Positions 1 through 6,054 of a DNA stretch of 6,054 bases are shown in pieces; position 1 is the first letter of the stretch; every line of letters starts with the position of its first letter. This DNA comes from an uncultured Demequina sp. (lineage in GTDB: Bacteria > Actinomycetota > Actinomycetes > Actinomycetales > Demequinaceae). The DNA lies in NCBI GenBank assembly GCA_937925595.1, contig CALALQ010000332.1, positions 1 through 6,054 on the forward strand. The letters run 5' to 3'. Made by a program: the position numbers and the translations under genes. Under the pieces are notes generated by a model that made no database searches, had not been told where the DNA came from, and saw only the letters and a program-made list of their open reading frames with translations.

Positions 1-218
1 GTCGCCTCGCGGTCCTCCCAGCACTCGAAGATGTTGGGACAGCCGGCCTCCTCGCACACGGTGTGCAGGCCCTCGGACTTCACGAGCGACTTGAGCTCGT
101 TGTACTCGGGGCCCATCGTGGCCTTGGTGCGGATCCATTCGGGCTTGCGCTCGATGGGCACTTCGGCATTGCGAGCCTCGACGCGAAGCATCTTGCGGCC
201 CTCTGGCGCGATCGTCAC
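1..218 (-). CDS. lipA: lipoyl synthase LipA, N-terminal part (3' end beyond window)
   Basis: LipA is a cytoplasmic radical-SAM enzyme that inserts two sulfur atoms into octanoyl groups attached to lipoyl domains, the last step of lipoate synthesis. Only the first 72 codons are in the window. The reading begins [17 protein letters not shown] and contains the auxiliary iron-sulfur cluster motif C-X4-C-X5-C as [12 protein letters not shown], with cysteines at residues 55, 60 and 66. This motif separates LipA from other radical-SAM proteins. The radical-SAM CxxxCxxC motif should follow just beyond the left edge. The start is GTG at 218-216, chosen because an AAGGAG sequence lies 5 bases upstream and because the N-terminus fits the family. 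The GTG overlaps the lipB stop codon by four bases (GTGA), so translation is probably coupled to lipB. Identification is firm; only completeness is unknown. Confidence 0.95.
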   Translation of the reverse strand, partial: MTIAPEGRKMLRVEARNAEVPIERKPEWIRTKATMGPEYNELKSLVKSEGLHTVCEEAGCPNIFECWEDREA

Positions 219-868
219 ACTGTCTCCTTGATCCGAGTGATGGGGGCCAGCGCGCGATTCACGCTGTCCACCACGGCCGGCACGACGTCTTGGATGGTGA
301 CGACGCGTCCCAACTCCTTGCTGAGGCTAGTCACATCGGCATCGGAAATGCCACACGGCACGATGCGATCGAATTCGCTGAGGTCCGGATTGCAATTGAG
401 GGCGAAGCCGTGCATCGTCACTCCCTTGGCGACGCGCACGCCGATCGCGCAGATCTTGCGCTCGCGCTGGGTGTCCGTCGCGGGCAGCCACACCCCAGAG
501 CGGTCCTCGACGCGGATGGCCTCCAGGCCGTAGCCAGCGCAGACCTCGATGATCGCCTCTTCGAGCTGGCGCACATAGCGGACTACGTCCACCGGCTCGT
601 TGAGCCGCACGATGGGGTAGCCCACGAGTTGGCCTGGCCCATGCCACGTGATCTTGCCGCCGCGGTCCACGTCGACGACGGGCGTGCCGTCAACGGGGCG
701 GTCCCACGACGCGGTGCGCTTGCCTGCGGTGTACACCGACTCATGCTCCACGAGCAGCATGCGGTCTTCGGCGCCTGCGACGACCTCTGCGTGTTCTGCG
801 CGCTGGCGATCCCATGCCTCGTGATACGGGACGAGGCGCCTGCCAAGGTCGTAGTCAACGGCGCGCAT
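215..868 (-). CDS. lipB: octanoyltransferase LipB (lipoyl(octanoyl) transferase)
   Basis: LipB is a cytoplasmic enzyme that transfers octanoyl from acyl carrier protein to the lipoyl-domain lysine of E2 and GcvH proteins, through a thioester on an active-site cysteine. The 217-residue reading has the family signature [17 protein letters not shown] from residue 69, the catalytic-pair lysine in RKICAIGVR (Lys138), MHGFALNCN from 152, and the catalytic cysteine in PCGI (Cys172). The open frame extends upstream to 988, but that would overlap the divergent transporter by about 59 bases and add 40 residues with no family match. The ATG at 868 gives a normal length and an N-terminus ([16 protein letters not shown]) typical of LipB. 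No good Shine-Dalgarno precedes it; a TAGCCT sequence at 881-876 would fit a -10 element of a leaderless transcript. It overlaps lipA by four bases and both are surely one operon. Confidence 0.95.
   Translation of the reverse strand: MRAVDYDLGRRLVPYHEAWDRQRAEHAEVVAGAEDRMLLVEHESVYTAGKRTASWDRPVDGTPVVDVDRGGKITWHGPGQLVGYPIVRLNEPVDVVRYVRQLEEAIIEVCAGYGLEAIRVEDRSGVWLPATDTQRERKICAIGVRVAKGVTMHGFALNCNPDLSEFDRIVPCGISDADVTSLSKELGRVVTIQDVVPAVVDSVNRALAPITRIKETV
224..229 (-). promoter_or_regulatory. ribosome binding site of lipA
   Basis: AAGGAG on the minus strand, 5 bases before the lipA GTG, inside the last codons of lipB. It is the clearest Shine-Dalgarno sequence in the window and settles the lipA start on the GTG at 218 rather than the out-of-frame GTG at 220. 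Confidence 0.8.
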
Positions 869-929
869 GGTCTCAAGGCTAACGCGGCTCTCCGGCGGCC
901 CATTCCGCAACACCTGCGACAATTGTCCC
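869..929. promoter_or_regulatory. divergent intergenic region between lipB and the MMPL transporter
   Basis: These 61 bases separate two gene starts that point away from each other, so promoters for both must lie here or reach into the neighbouring genes. A 10-base perfect palindrome, GACAATTGTC, lies at 918-927, ending 2 bases before the transporter ATG. Its left half GACAAT is a fair -10 element for the plus strand. TAGCCT at 881-876 is a possible -10 for lipB. I see no convincing -35 for either and no strong Shine-Dalgarno. Position and orientation are seen; promoter activity is inferred. Confidence 0.5.
918..923 (+). promoter_or_regulatory. candidate -10 element for a leaderless MMPL transcript
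   Basis: GACAAT matches the -10 consensus TATAAT at four of six positions and ends 6 bases before the A of the ATG at 930. Transcription would then begin at or next to the start codon, giving a leaderless mRNA, which is common in actinobacteria. This also explains why no Shine-Dalgarno is found. No -35 hexamer is recognisable. Confidence 0.35.
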
Positions 930-3071
930 ATGTCTCCGAAACTCAGGCCTTTCCTCATTGCCATCGTCATTGTGATCTGGCTGGGCATCTCGAGCGTGGG
1001 CGGTCAGACGTTCGGGAAGTTGTCCTCGGTGCAGGAGAACGACACGGGCGCCTTCTTGCCGGAGAGCGCCGAGTCCACGCAAGCGGCCGAGTGGCACGAC
1101 AAGTTCGTTCCCGTCGACACCATCCCTGGTCTATTCGTCGTGGACGGCATCGAGAGCCCTGAGGACCTCGCCACGGTCCAGGAGTTCGCAGACGCTGTGG
1201 CTGGCCATGCGATCGAAGGTGACCCTCAGGGGCGCACCGTTGGCGACGTCATCGCCGCGCCTCCCGCCGTCATTCCTTCCGAGGACGGTGGCGCCGCGCT
1301 GGTGTCGATCGTCATGACGGGGGAGAAGTACAACGAGATCGTCGATGAGGAGCCGCTCGGCACGCTCGTCGCCGAGACCATCACTGCGGTGTGGGCAGAG
1401 CAGGACAACGGTCTCGAGGGCTATCTCACCGGCGCGATGGGCTTTGTCGCGGATCTCGTCGCCGCCTTCGCGGGAATCGACGGCGTGCTGCTGCTGGTCG
1501 CGCTCGCGGTCGTGCTCGTGATCCTCCTTGTCGTCTACCGCAGCCCCGTGCTGCCGTTCCTTGTGCTTTCCACCGCAATGATCGCGCTGACGGCGGCGAT
1601 CGTGGTCGTCTACGCACTGGCCACGAGCGAGGTCATCACGCTCAACGGTCAGGCGCAGGGAATCATGTTCATCCTCGTAGTGGGCGCCACCACCGACTAC
1701 GCGCTGCTCCTCGTCGCTCGCTATCGCGAGGAGCTGCTGCGCAATGAATCCCCGTACGCCGCGATGAAGATCGCCTGGCGTCGCTCGCTTGAGCCCATTG
1801 CAGCGTCGGCAGGAACCGTCGCCGCAGGTCTGCTGGTGCTGCTCCTGAGCGATCTCAAGTCGCTCCAGTCGCTCGGGCCCGCCGGTGCCGTTGGCATTGC
1901 CGCGGCCCTGCTCGCCGCCCTGACGCTGCTCCCGGCTCTGCTGCTGCTTGGAGGCAAGCACGCCCGCGGCGTGTTCTGGCCGCGAAAGCCCGCCTTCGTC
2001 AGTGCGGACGCGGAGCACCCGGTGGGACTGTGGGACCGCGTCGCGAGCACTGTGCGCGGCCGTCCTCGCCGCACGTGGCTCATCGCGGCAGGCATCCTTG
2101 TCGCGCTTGCCGCATTCTTGCCAACGCTCAACGTGGGCGGCATCGGCAACCGCGACTACTTCCTCAACAACCCCGACTCGGTGAAGGGCACCGTGGTGCT
2201 CGAGGAGCACTTCGACGCGGGCTCGTCTGCACCCATCAGGGTGATCGTTCCGGAAAGCGAGGCGCAGGACGCGCTCGACGCCGTCTCCGCTGTCGACGGC
2301 GTCACTGGAGCGTCCCTGCTCACCCCAGCCGCAGCGTCGGGCCAGCCGCCAGTGGGCGAGGAGCAGCCCATAGTCATCGAGGGCCGCGTCGAGGTCGTCG
2401 CGGTCACGCAGGTCGCCTCCACGGACGCGAAGGCGGCGGACATCGTCGCGGATGTGCGCGAGGCTGTCGCGAGCGTCGCCCCCGACGCCCTCGTAGGCGG
2501 CGAGGCCGCAGAGGCGCTTGACTCGCGACTGACCACCCAGCGCGACGCGATGGTCATCATTCCGGCCGTGCTGATCGTCATCTTCCTGGTGCTGATAGGA
2601 CTGCTGCGGGCGCTTATTGCGCCGGCCGTGATCGTGGTCGCGAACATCCTTTCGTTCGCTTCTGCGCTTGGCCTGTCCGCGCTGGTGTTCAACGTGATCT
2701 TCGACTTCCCGGGAGTGGACCTCGCGACCATCCTGCTGGCGTTCGTGTTCCTCGTGGCGCTGGGAGTCGACTACTCGATCTTCCTCATGTCGCGAGCCCG
2801 AGAGGAGTCGCTGGCGCGCGGCAACCGCGAGGGCGTGACTCGAGCGCTCGCCGTCACGGGTGGGGTCATCACTTCCGCGGGTGTGGTGCTCGCGGCCACC
2901 TTCGCGGCGCTTGGCGTGATCCCGCTGATCTTCCTCGCGCAGATCGCGTTCATCGTCAGTGCAGGCGTGCTGATCGACACGATCATCGTGCGGTCTCTGC
3001 TCATCCCGGGGCTGATGATCGACATCGGCCGGCGCTCGTGGGCGCCATGGCACAAGTCCATCAAGGGCTAG
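930..3071 (+). CDS. MMPL-family (RND superfamily) membrane transporter
   Basis: A 713-residue inner-membrane protein with the duplicated RND layout: TM1 near residues 7-23, an extracytoplasmic domain to about 180, five membrane segments at about 183-341, a cytoplasmic linker, TM7 near 382-400, a second extracytoplasmic domain to about 540, then five more segments to about 695. Each half has the Asp-Tyr motif of the proton path in MMPL proteins: [17 protein letters not shown] (Asp256) and [17 protein letters not shown] (Asp614). Such proteins use the proton gradient to export lipids or small hydrophobic compounds; the substrate cannot be read from the sequence. It is shorter than many mycobacterial MmpL proteins, closer to ActII-3-like exporters. 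The open frame reaches 867, but the ATG at 930 starts [17 protein letters not shown], a natural start before TM1, and leaves lipB intact. The kinase-like gene follows after 48 bases in the same frame, with a single TAG between them. Confidence 0.9.
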   Translation: MSPKLRPFLIAIVIVIWLGISSVGGQTFGKLSSVQENDTGAFLPESAESTQAAEWHDKFVPVDTIPGLFVVDGIESPEDLATVQEFADAVAGHAIEGDPQGRTVGDVIAAPPAVIPSEDGGAALVSIVMTGEKYNEIVDEEPLGTLVAETITAVWAEQDNGLEGYLTGAMGFVADLVAAFAGIDGVLLLVALAVVLVILLVVYRSPVLPFLVLSTAMIALTAAIVVVYALATSEVITLNGQAQGIMFILVVGATTDYALLLVARYREELLRNESPYAAMKIAWRRSLEPIAASAGTVAAGLLVLLLSDLKSLQSLGPAGAVGIAAALLAALTLLPALLLLGGKHARGVFWPRKPAFVSADAEHPVGLWDRVASTVRGRPRRTWLIAAGILVALAAFLPTLNVGGIGNRDYFLNNPDSVKGTVVLEEHFDAGSSAPIRVIVPESEAQDALDAVSAVDGVTGASLLTPAAASGQPPVGEEQPIVIEGRVEVVAVTQVASTDAKAADIVADVREAVASVAPDALVGGEAAEALDSRLTTQRDAMVIIPAVLIVIFLVLIGLLRALIAPAVIVVANILSFASALGLSALVFNVIFDFPGVDLATILLAFVFLVALGVDYSIFLMSRAREESLARGNREGVTRALAVTGGVITSAGVVLAATFAALGVIPLIFLAQIAFIVSAGVLIDTIIVRSLLIPGLMIDIGRRSWAPWHKSIKG

Positions 3072-3072
3072 C

Positions 3073-3081
3073 TGTGGATAA
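3073..3081 (-). other. perfect DnaA-box consensus (TTATCCACA)
   Basis: The plus strand reads TGTGGATAA, the exact complement of the strong DnaA box TTATCCACA, one base after the transporter stop codon. I noticed no second perfect box nearby, so this is not an origin. An isolated AT-rich 9-mer of this kind is rare in GC-rich DNA but can occur by chance. Binding is not shown. Confidence 0.35.
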
Positions 3082-3082
3082 C

Positions 3083-3120
3083 TGACTCCCAGTGCTCTTG
3101 CGGGAGCACCCTTGGAGTCA
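3083..3120 (+). promoter_or_regulatory. nested hairpin over the start of the kinase-like gene
   Basis: Two perfect stems are nested. The inner stem pairs GTGCTC (3092-3097) with GAGCAC (3104-3109) around a 6-base loop. The outer stem pairs TGACTCC (3083-3089) with GGAGTCA (3114-3120), the last A being the first base of the start codon. A small internal loop (2 and 4 bases) separates them. Both possible Shine-Dalgarno sequences, GGGAG at 3102-3106 and GGAG at 3114-3117, lie mostly or wholly in paired strands. There is no T-run, so a classical intrinsic terminator is unlikely. It could limit translation of the downstream gene, or act as a U-less terminator or processing site for the transporter mRNA. 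Pairing is seen; function is inferred. Confidence 0.5.
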
Positions 3121-4199
3121 TGACCGCGGTACTCGAACGCGAACTCGGCACAGGGGAGTACCTCTTGCCGAGCGCCCAGGCGCGTGCCGCAGCGCTCGCT
3201 CGAGCTGCGGCCGCGTGCCCAGGCGTGCTCGCCCCTATCCGCGTCTGGAAACGGCCCGACGCTGTGGTCGCCTTCACCGTCTCCGTAGTCTCCGGAGCGT
3301 CGCTTGCCGAGCTGAGAGCCGAGCATGCGTTCAGTTTGGGAGAGTGCGTCGCGGTTGGCGTGGGCGTCGCCAAGGCGCTCGCTGCCATGCATGGTGAGCG
3401 GCTTGCCCACGGTGACGTGACAGCCGCGAACGTGGTGGTCGACGGGCGCACGGTCACGCTCGTCGACACGATGGGTGCGCTCGTCGACGGAGCAGAGGCG
3501 ACGCCGGCTGGCGACGTCGCGGCGCTGGGACTGCTGCTCAGGTCACTCGCGGACGAGCAGGCTGCTCCCGTCATCGAAGCGTGGACCGCTCCGCTGCACG
3601 CAGCGGATCCCGCGGAGCGTCCTACAGCGGCGCATGCCGCGGCCGCGTTGGCGCTGTGCTCGCCGCCTCAGGCGGTGCGCAAGCCTGCGGCGCCTGTCGC
3701 GGCTGCGATCCGCTCAGGAGCCGTTCCTCGCACCGTCGCTCGCGCCGAGGATCGCTGGTGGAGGGTGGAGAAGGCGGCGAAGCGGCTGTCCCCACTTGCT
3801 GCGCTGGCGGTGATCGGTACGTTCGCTGGCGTAGGTCTCATGCCGGCCGTCGCCGCAACGGACGGACCGGAGCATGCGGCAGTGGTGCTCACCGAACGCC
3901 GGATCGAGGCACTTGCCCAAGGAGACGCTGCGGCCCTCGCTGAGCTCACCATCCCCGACAGTGAAGCGGCGGCTTCCAACCCCGAGGCGATTGAGGCGTT
4001 CGTGGGGCTCGAGCTGAAGGCTGTCACCGCGGAGGTGATCTCCGCGACCGAAACGGAAGCCGTGGTGGAGGTGACGTCGGAACTCAGCGGCTACAGCGTC
4101 GGGCCGGGGGAGCACCCTCCGGCAACGGTGACTGCTGTGCTGGAGCTGTCGCTTACGCGGCAGGGCTGGCTTGTGGGGCGAGTCCTGCCTGCTCCATGA
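3120..4199 (+). CDS. membrane-anchored kinase-like protein (probable pseudokinase) with extracytoplasmic tail
   Basis: A 359-residue protein in three parts. Residues 1-175 resemble a Ser/Thr protein kinase lacking the start of its N-lobe: a hinge-like VVSGASLAEL (56-65), catalytic loop HGDVTAANVVVD (Asp99, Asn104), VDTMG where DFG is expected (Asp116 kept, Phe and Gly replaced), GDVAALG for subdomain IX (131-137), and DPAERPTA for subdomain XI (Arg167). No glycine loop, VAIK lysine or helix-C glutamate is visible. A basic, Ala/Pro-rich linker leads to one membrane segment at about 223-246. The rest (about 247-359) should be outside and resembles small NTF2-like domains (RRIEALAQGDAAALAEL). 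In-frame sequence upstream of the ATG runs only 16 codons back to the transporter stop, so the missing lobe is not hidden there. Probably co-transcribed with the transporter. The 3' end overlaps the convergent TIGR01777 gene by 47 bases. It may bind rather than transfer phosphate; partner and signal are unknown. Confidence 0.75.
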   Translation: MTAVLERELGTGEYLLPSAQARAAALARAAAACPGVLAPIRVWKRPDAVVAFTVSVVSGASLAELRAEHAFSLGECVAVGVGVAKALAAMHGERLAHGDVTAANVVVDGRTVTLVDTMGALVDGAEATPAGDVAALGLLLRSLADEQAAPVIEAWTAPLHAADPAERPTAAHAAAALALCSPPQAVRKPAAPVAAAIRSGAVPRTVARAEDRWWRVEKAAKRLSPLAALAVIGTFAGVGLMPAVAATDGPEHAAVVLTERRIEALAQGDAAALAELTIPDSEAAASNPEAIEAFVGLELKAVTAEVISATETEAVVEVTSELSGYSVGPGEHPPATVTAVLELSLTRQGWLVGRVLPAP

Positions 4200-5070
4200 C
4201 CCAGCGCGCCGCCTGGTCAATATCGCCGTGGTGCCACTGGAAGCCCAGGCGGCTGAGGACGCCAGGTTCGGCGTTTTGGGACGTGAGGAGGTCCACCGCG
4301 GCCTCGCCCGCCGCGAGGCGCATCGCCCACGCGGGAACGGGGAAGAGCGAAGACTTGCCGGCGGCGTCGGCGAGAGCCTTGATGAGCTCACGGTCTCGAG
4401 TGGCATGCGGGGCAATGACGTTGGCCGGGCCCGCATAGTCCGACTCCATGAGGAAGCGCGTGGCGCGAATGTGATCCTCGAGGCTGATCCACGAGTGGAA
4501 CTCCCGGCCGTCCGCGAATTGTCGCAGCAGCCCTCGGCGAACAAGGGGGAGCAGTCGCTCGGCAAAGCCGCCGTGGGACGCCAGCACCAGGCCCGTGCGC
4601 GTGAACACGGTGCGGATGCCCGCATCCACTGCTGGCTGTGCAGCTGCCTCCCACGCGAGGACGATCTCGCTGAGGAACGTCTTGCCGGGGCCGGAGCGCT
4701 CGGTCAGCACCTCCTCGCCCCTGTGGCCGTAGTAGCCCATCGCGGAGCCCTGCATGAGAACGCCGCCCCACTTGCCCTGGGCAAGGGTGCGAGCGATGAG
4801 GCCTGTGCCGTCGGTGCGCGAGGACCGGACCACCTTCTTGTACGCGTCCGTGAGTCGCTGGGCGCCAATGGAGGCGCCGGCGAGGTTCACCACGACGTCG
4901 CACGCGAGCACAGCGCCGGCGTCGATGACTCCCGCAGTGGGATCCCAGCGCGACTCGCCTTCGCGAGCCTCGCGGCGGACTAGGGCCAGGACCTCGTGGC
5001 CATCAGCGCGCAGAGACGCCGAGAGCGCCGTGCCAATGAGGCCCGACGCTCCCGTGATGGCGACCCGCAC
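4153..5070 (-). CDS. TIGR01777-family NAD(P)-binding epimerase-like protein (Rv2216/YfcH type)
   Basis: A 305-residue cytoplasmic protein of the extended short-chain dehydrogenase superfamily. It opens with a Rossmann strand and TGASGLIG (residues 6-13). Family signatures follow: VNLAGASIGA (61-70), SAMGYYG (109-115), RTGLVL (158-163) and FHSWISLEDHI (191-201). The C-terminal DUF1731-type region begins near PVPAWAMRL (about 245) and includes LLTSQNAEPGVLSRLGFQW. Length is normal for the family. The reaction is not established for bacterial members; E. coli YfcH and M. tuberculosis Rv2216 are relatives. The start is GTG at 5070-5068: the preceding in-frame codon is the E2 stop codon TAG, and the Rossmann strand begins at residue 2, so no other start is possible. 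With no gap to the E2 gene and only a weak G-rich stretch at 5080-5077 as ribosome site, it is probably translated by coupling. Its 3' end overlaps the kinase-like gene tail to tail. Confidence 0.9.
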   Translation of the reverse strand: MRVAITGASGLIGTALSASLRADGHEVLALVRREAREGESRWDPTAGVIDAGAVLACDVVVNLAGASIGAQRLTDAYKKVVRSSRTDGTGLIARTLAQGKWGGVLMQGSAMGYYGHRGEEVLTERSGPGKTFLSEIVLAWEAAAQPAVDAGIRTVFTRTGLVLASHGGFAERLLPLVRRGLLRQFADGREFHSWISLEDHIRATRFLMESDYAGPANVIAPHATRDRELIKALADAAGKSSLFPVPAWAMRLAAGEAAVDLLTSQNAEPGVLSRLGFQWHHGDIDQAARWVMEQAGLAPQASPAA

Positions 5071-6054
5071 CTAGAGCCCCAGGTCCGCCTCGAAGGCGCC
5101 GGCCTCAATGCGCTTCTTGATGGTCTGCAGGAAGCGCGAAGCGTCGGCACCGTCGATGAGACGGTGGTCGTAACTGAGCGGCAGGTAGCAGACGGGACGA
5201 ATGGAGAGGGTGTCCTCACCGTTCGGGCCCTTCACCACGACGGGGCGCTTGACGATCGCGCAGGTCGCGAGGATCGCGGCCTGCGGAGCGGGCACCACCG
5301 GGGTGTCAAACAGCGTGCCGAGAGAGCCGGTATTCGTCACGGAGAACGTGCCGCCAGAGATCTCGTCGGCAGTGAGGCCGCCGTTGCGGGCACGGTTCGC
5401 GAGGTCCGCGATGCCCTGAGCGTGCTCGGGGAGGGACTTCGAGTCCGCGCCGCGCAGCGTGGGGAGCATGAGGCCCTTCTCGGTGTCCACCGCGAGCGAG
5501 AGGTTGACCTCAGGGTGGTACACGATCGAGTCATCAACGATCGAGGCGTTGACGTTCGCGTGCTCCTGAAGCGCCTCAGCGGCGGCAACCGTGAAGAACG
5601 GCAGGAAGGACAGGCTCACGCCGTACTTCGCCTGGAACGCCTCCTTCGACTTGGCGCGCAGGTCCCAGATCTTGGAGCAGTCCACCTCGATGACGGAGGT
5701 GAGCTGCGCCATGCCGTGCAGCGACTCCATCATCTTGTCCGCGGTGACCTTGCGGATGCGGGTCATCTTGACGGTCTGGCCGCGCAGCTCAGACACCACT
5801 CGCTCTGCAGGAGCGGCCGCGGGAGCGGCGGCAGGGGCCGACGCTGCGGGTGCCGGGGCGGCAGCAGCCGCCGGTGGGGTGGCTGCGGCGAGCACGTCCT
5901 CCTTGCGGACGCGGCCGCCAACGCCGGTGCCGGCGACGGTGCTCAGGTCAACGCCGCGCTCGTTCGCGAGCTTGCGGACGATGGGGGTGGCGTAACCGGA
6001 GCCGGTCGACGTGACCTGCGGTGCGGCAGGGGCGGCCGGGGGTGCAGGAACCGG
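5071..6054 (-). CDS. sucB: dihydrolipoamide acyltransferase (E2) of a 2-oxoacid dehydrogenase complex, C-terminal part
   Basis: The visible 327 residues are the C-terminal part; the open frame continues past the right edge, where the lipoyl domain or domains should lie. In order: an Ala/Pro linker, a peripheral subunit-binding domain (GYATPIVRKLANERGVDLS to RVRKEDVLAA, about 5997-5887) that docks E3 or E1, a second Ala/Pro linker (5889-5806), and the catalytic acyltransferase core from about 5780. The core has FSVTNTGSLGTLFDTPVV and the catalytic motif SYDHRLIDGADA, with the active-site histidine at 5166-5164 and aspartate four residues later. E2 moves the acyl group from its lipoyl arm to coenzyme A. 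It resembles the actinobacterial proteins named SucB (TIGR02927), also known as AceF in Corynebacterium and DlaT in Mycobacterium, which serve pyruvate and often 2-oxoglutarate dehydrogenase. Which complex applies here cannot be decided from this part. A GTG at 5895 is internal and not a start. Confidence 0.93.
   Translation of the reverse strand, partial: PVPAPPAAPAAPQVTSTGSGYATPIVRKLANERGVDLSTVAGTGVGGRVRKEDVLAAATPPAAAAAPAPAASAPAAAPAAAPAERVVSELRGQTVKMTRIRKVTADKMMESLHGMAQLTSVIEVDCSKIWDLRAKSKEAFQAKYGVSLSFLPFFTVAAAEALQEHANVNASIVDDSIVYHPEVNLSLAVDTEKGLMLPTLRGADSKSLPEHAQGIADLANRARNGGLTADEISGGTFSVTNTGSLGTLFDTPVVPAPQAAILATCAIVKRPVVVKGPNGEDTLSIRPVCYLPLSYDHRLIDGADASRFLQTIKKRIEAGAFEADLGL
5806..5889 (-). 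repeat. Ala/Pro-rich low-complexity linker in the E2 gene
   Basis: About 28 codons encode almost only alanine and proline, with one Thr and one Ser, between the subunit-binding domain and the catalytic core. Such flexible linkers are normal in E2 proteins and let the domains swing between active sites. The DNA is an imperfect GCC/GCN repeat prone to length variation. A shorter Ala/Pro stretch sits at the right edge, before the subunit-binding domain. Confidence 0.7.

Noticed and set aside
867..929. Upstream extension of the transporter to the ATG at 867
   Set aside because: The 21 extra residues do not resemble a transporter N-terminus and would overlap the lipB start; the ATG at 930 leads straight into TM1.
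869..988. Upstream extension of lipB to the start at 988
   Set aside because: It would add 40 residues without family similarity and overlap the start of the divergent transporter; the ATG at 868 gives the usual LipB length.
290..1162. A 290-codon plus-strand open frame opposite lipB
   Set aside because: It lies opposite the LipB signature motifs and runs into the transporter in another frame. Its protein is rich in His, Ala and Arg and has no recognisable fold.
3092..3109. Inner hairpin as a classical intrinsic terminator of the transporter gene
   Set aside because: The stem is only six base pairs and is followed by CCTTGG rather than a T-run, so I list it as part of a possible regulatory structure instead.
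1131..3410. A 759-codon open frame on the minus strand opposite the transporter
   Set aside because: It is antisense to a transporter with clear membrane segments and motifs. Its translation is full of Arg, Asp, His and Glu with no domain order, as expected from the complement of GC-biased codons.
930..4199. Mobile element or genomic island carrying the two plus-strand genes
   Set aside because: I found no transposase, integrase, tRNA, terminal inverted repeats or target duplication at the edges, and codon use looks like the neighbours.
4171..4983. A 270-codon plus-strand open frame opposite the TIGR01777 gene
   Set aside because: It is the complement of a gene with strong family motifs and shows no domain of its own.

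Overview
The window is GC-rich DNA with densely packed genes, frequent GTG starts and strongly GC-biased third codon positions. The E2 acyltransferase is of the actinobacterial type, and E2, a TIGR01777 protein, lipB and lipA lie close together in one orientation. From general knowledge, Mycobacterium tuberculosis has the order dlaT - Rv2216 (TIGR01777) - lipB - lipA, and Corynebacterium glutamicum has aceF - lipB - lipA. I infer a chromosomal segment of an actinobacterium, possibly of the order Micrococcales; the genus cannot be fixed from the sequence.

Layout, right to left on the minus strand: the C-terminal 327 residues of the E2 subunit of a 2-oxoacid dehydrogenase complex (6054-5071), then directly a TIGR01777-family NAD(P)-binding protein (5070-4153). 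After a break come lipB (868-215) and the first 72 codons of lipA (218-1, running off the left edge). On the plus strand, between the TIGR01777 gene and lipB, sit two genes: an MMPL/RND-type membrane transporter (930-3071) and a membrane-anchored, kinase-like protein with a reduced N-lobe (3120-4199).

How they work together: LipB moves octanoyl groups from acyl carrier protein to lipoyl domains, LipA inserts the two sulfurs, and the E2 carries such lipoyl domains, here to the right of the window. The minus-strand genes therefore place a lipoate-dependent enzyme next to its cofactor machinery. The plus-strand pair has no evident part in lipoate metabolism and looks like an insertion into this neighbourhood. 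Its genes are 48 bases apart in the same orientation and may be co-transcribed.

The most unusual parts are the kinase-like protein (catalytic-loop Asp and Asn kept; glycine loop, VAIK lysine and DFG missing or altered; one membrane segment; extracytoplasmic tail) and the 48-base gap before it. That gap holds a perfect DnaA-box match and a nested hairpin that covers both candidate ribosome-binding sites and the first base of the start codon. I saw no RNA gene, CRISPR array, insertion sequence or attachment site. No stretch over 300 bases lacks a gene.
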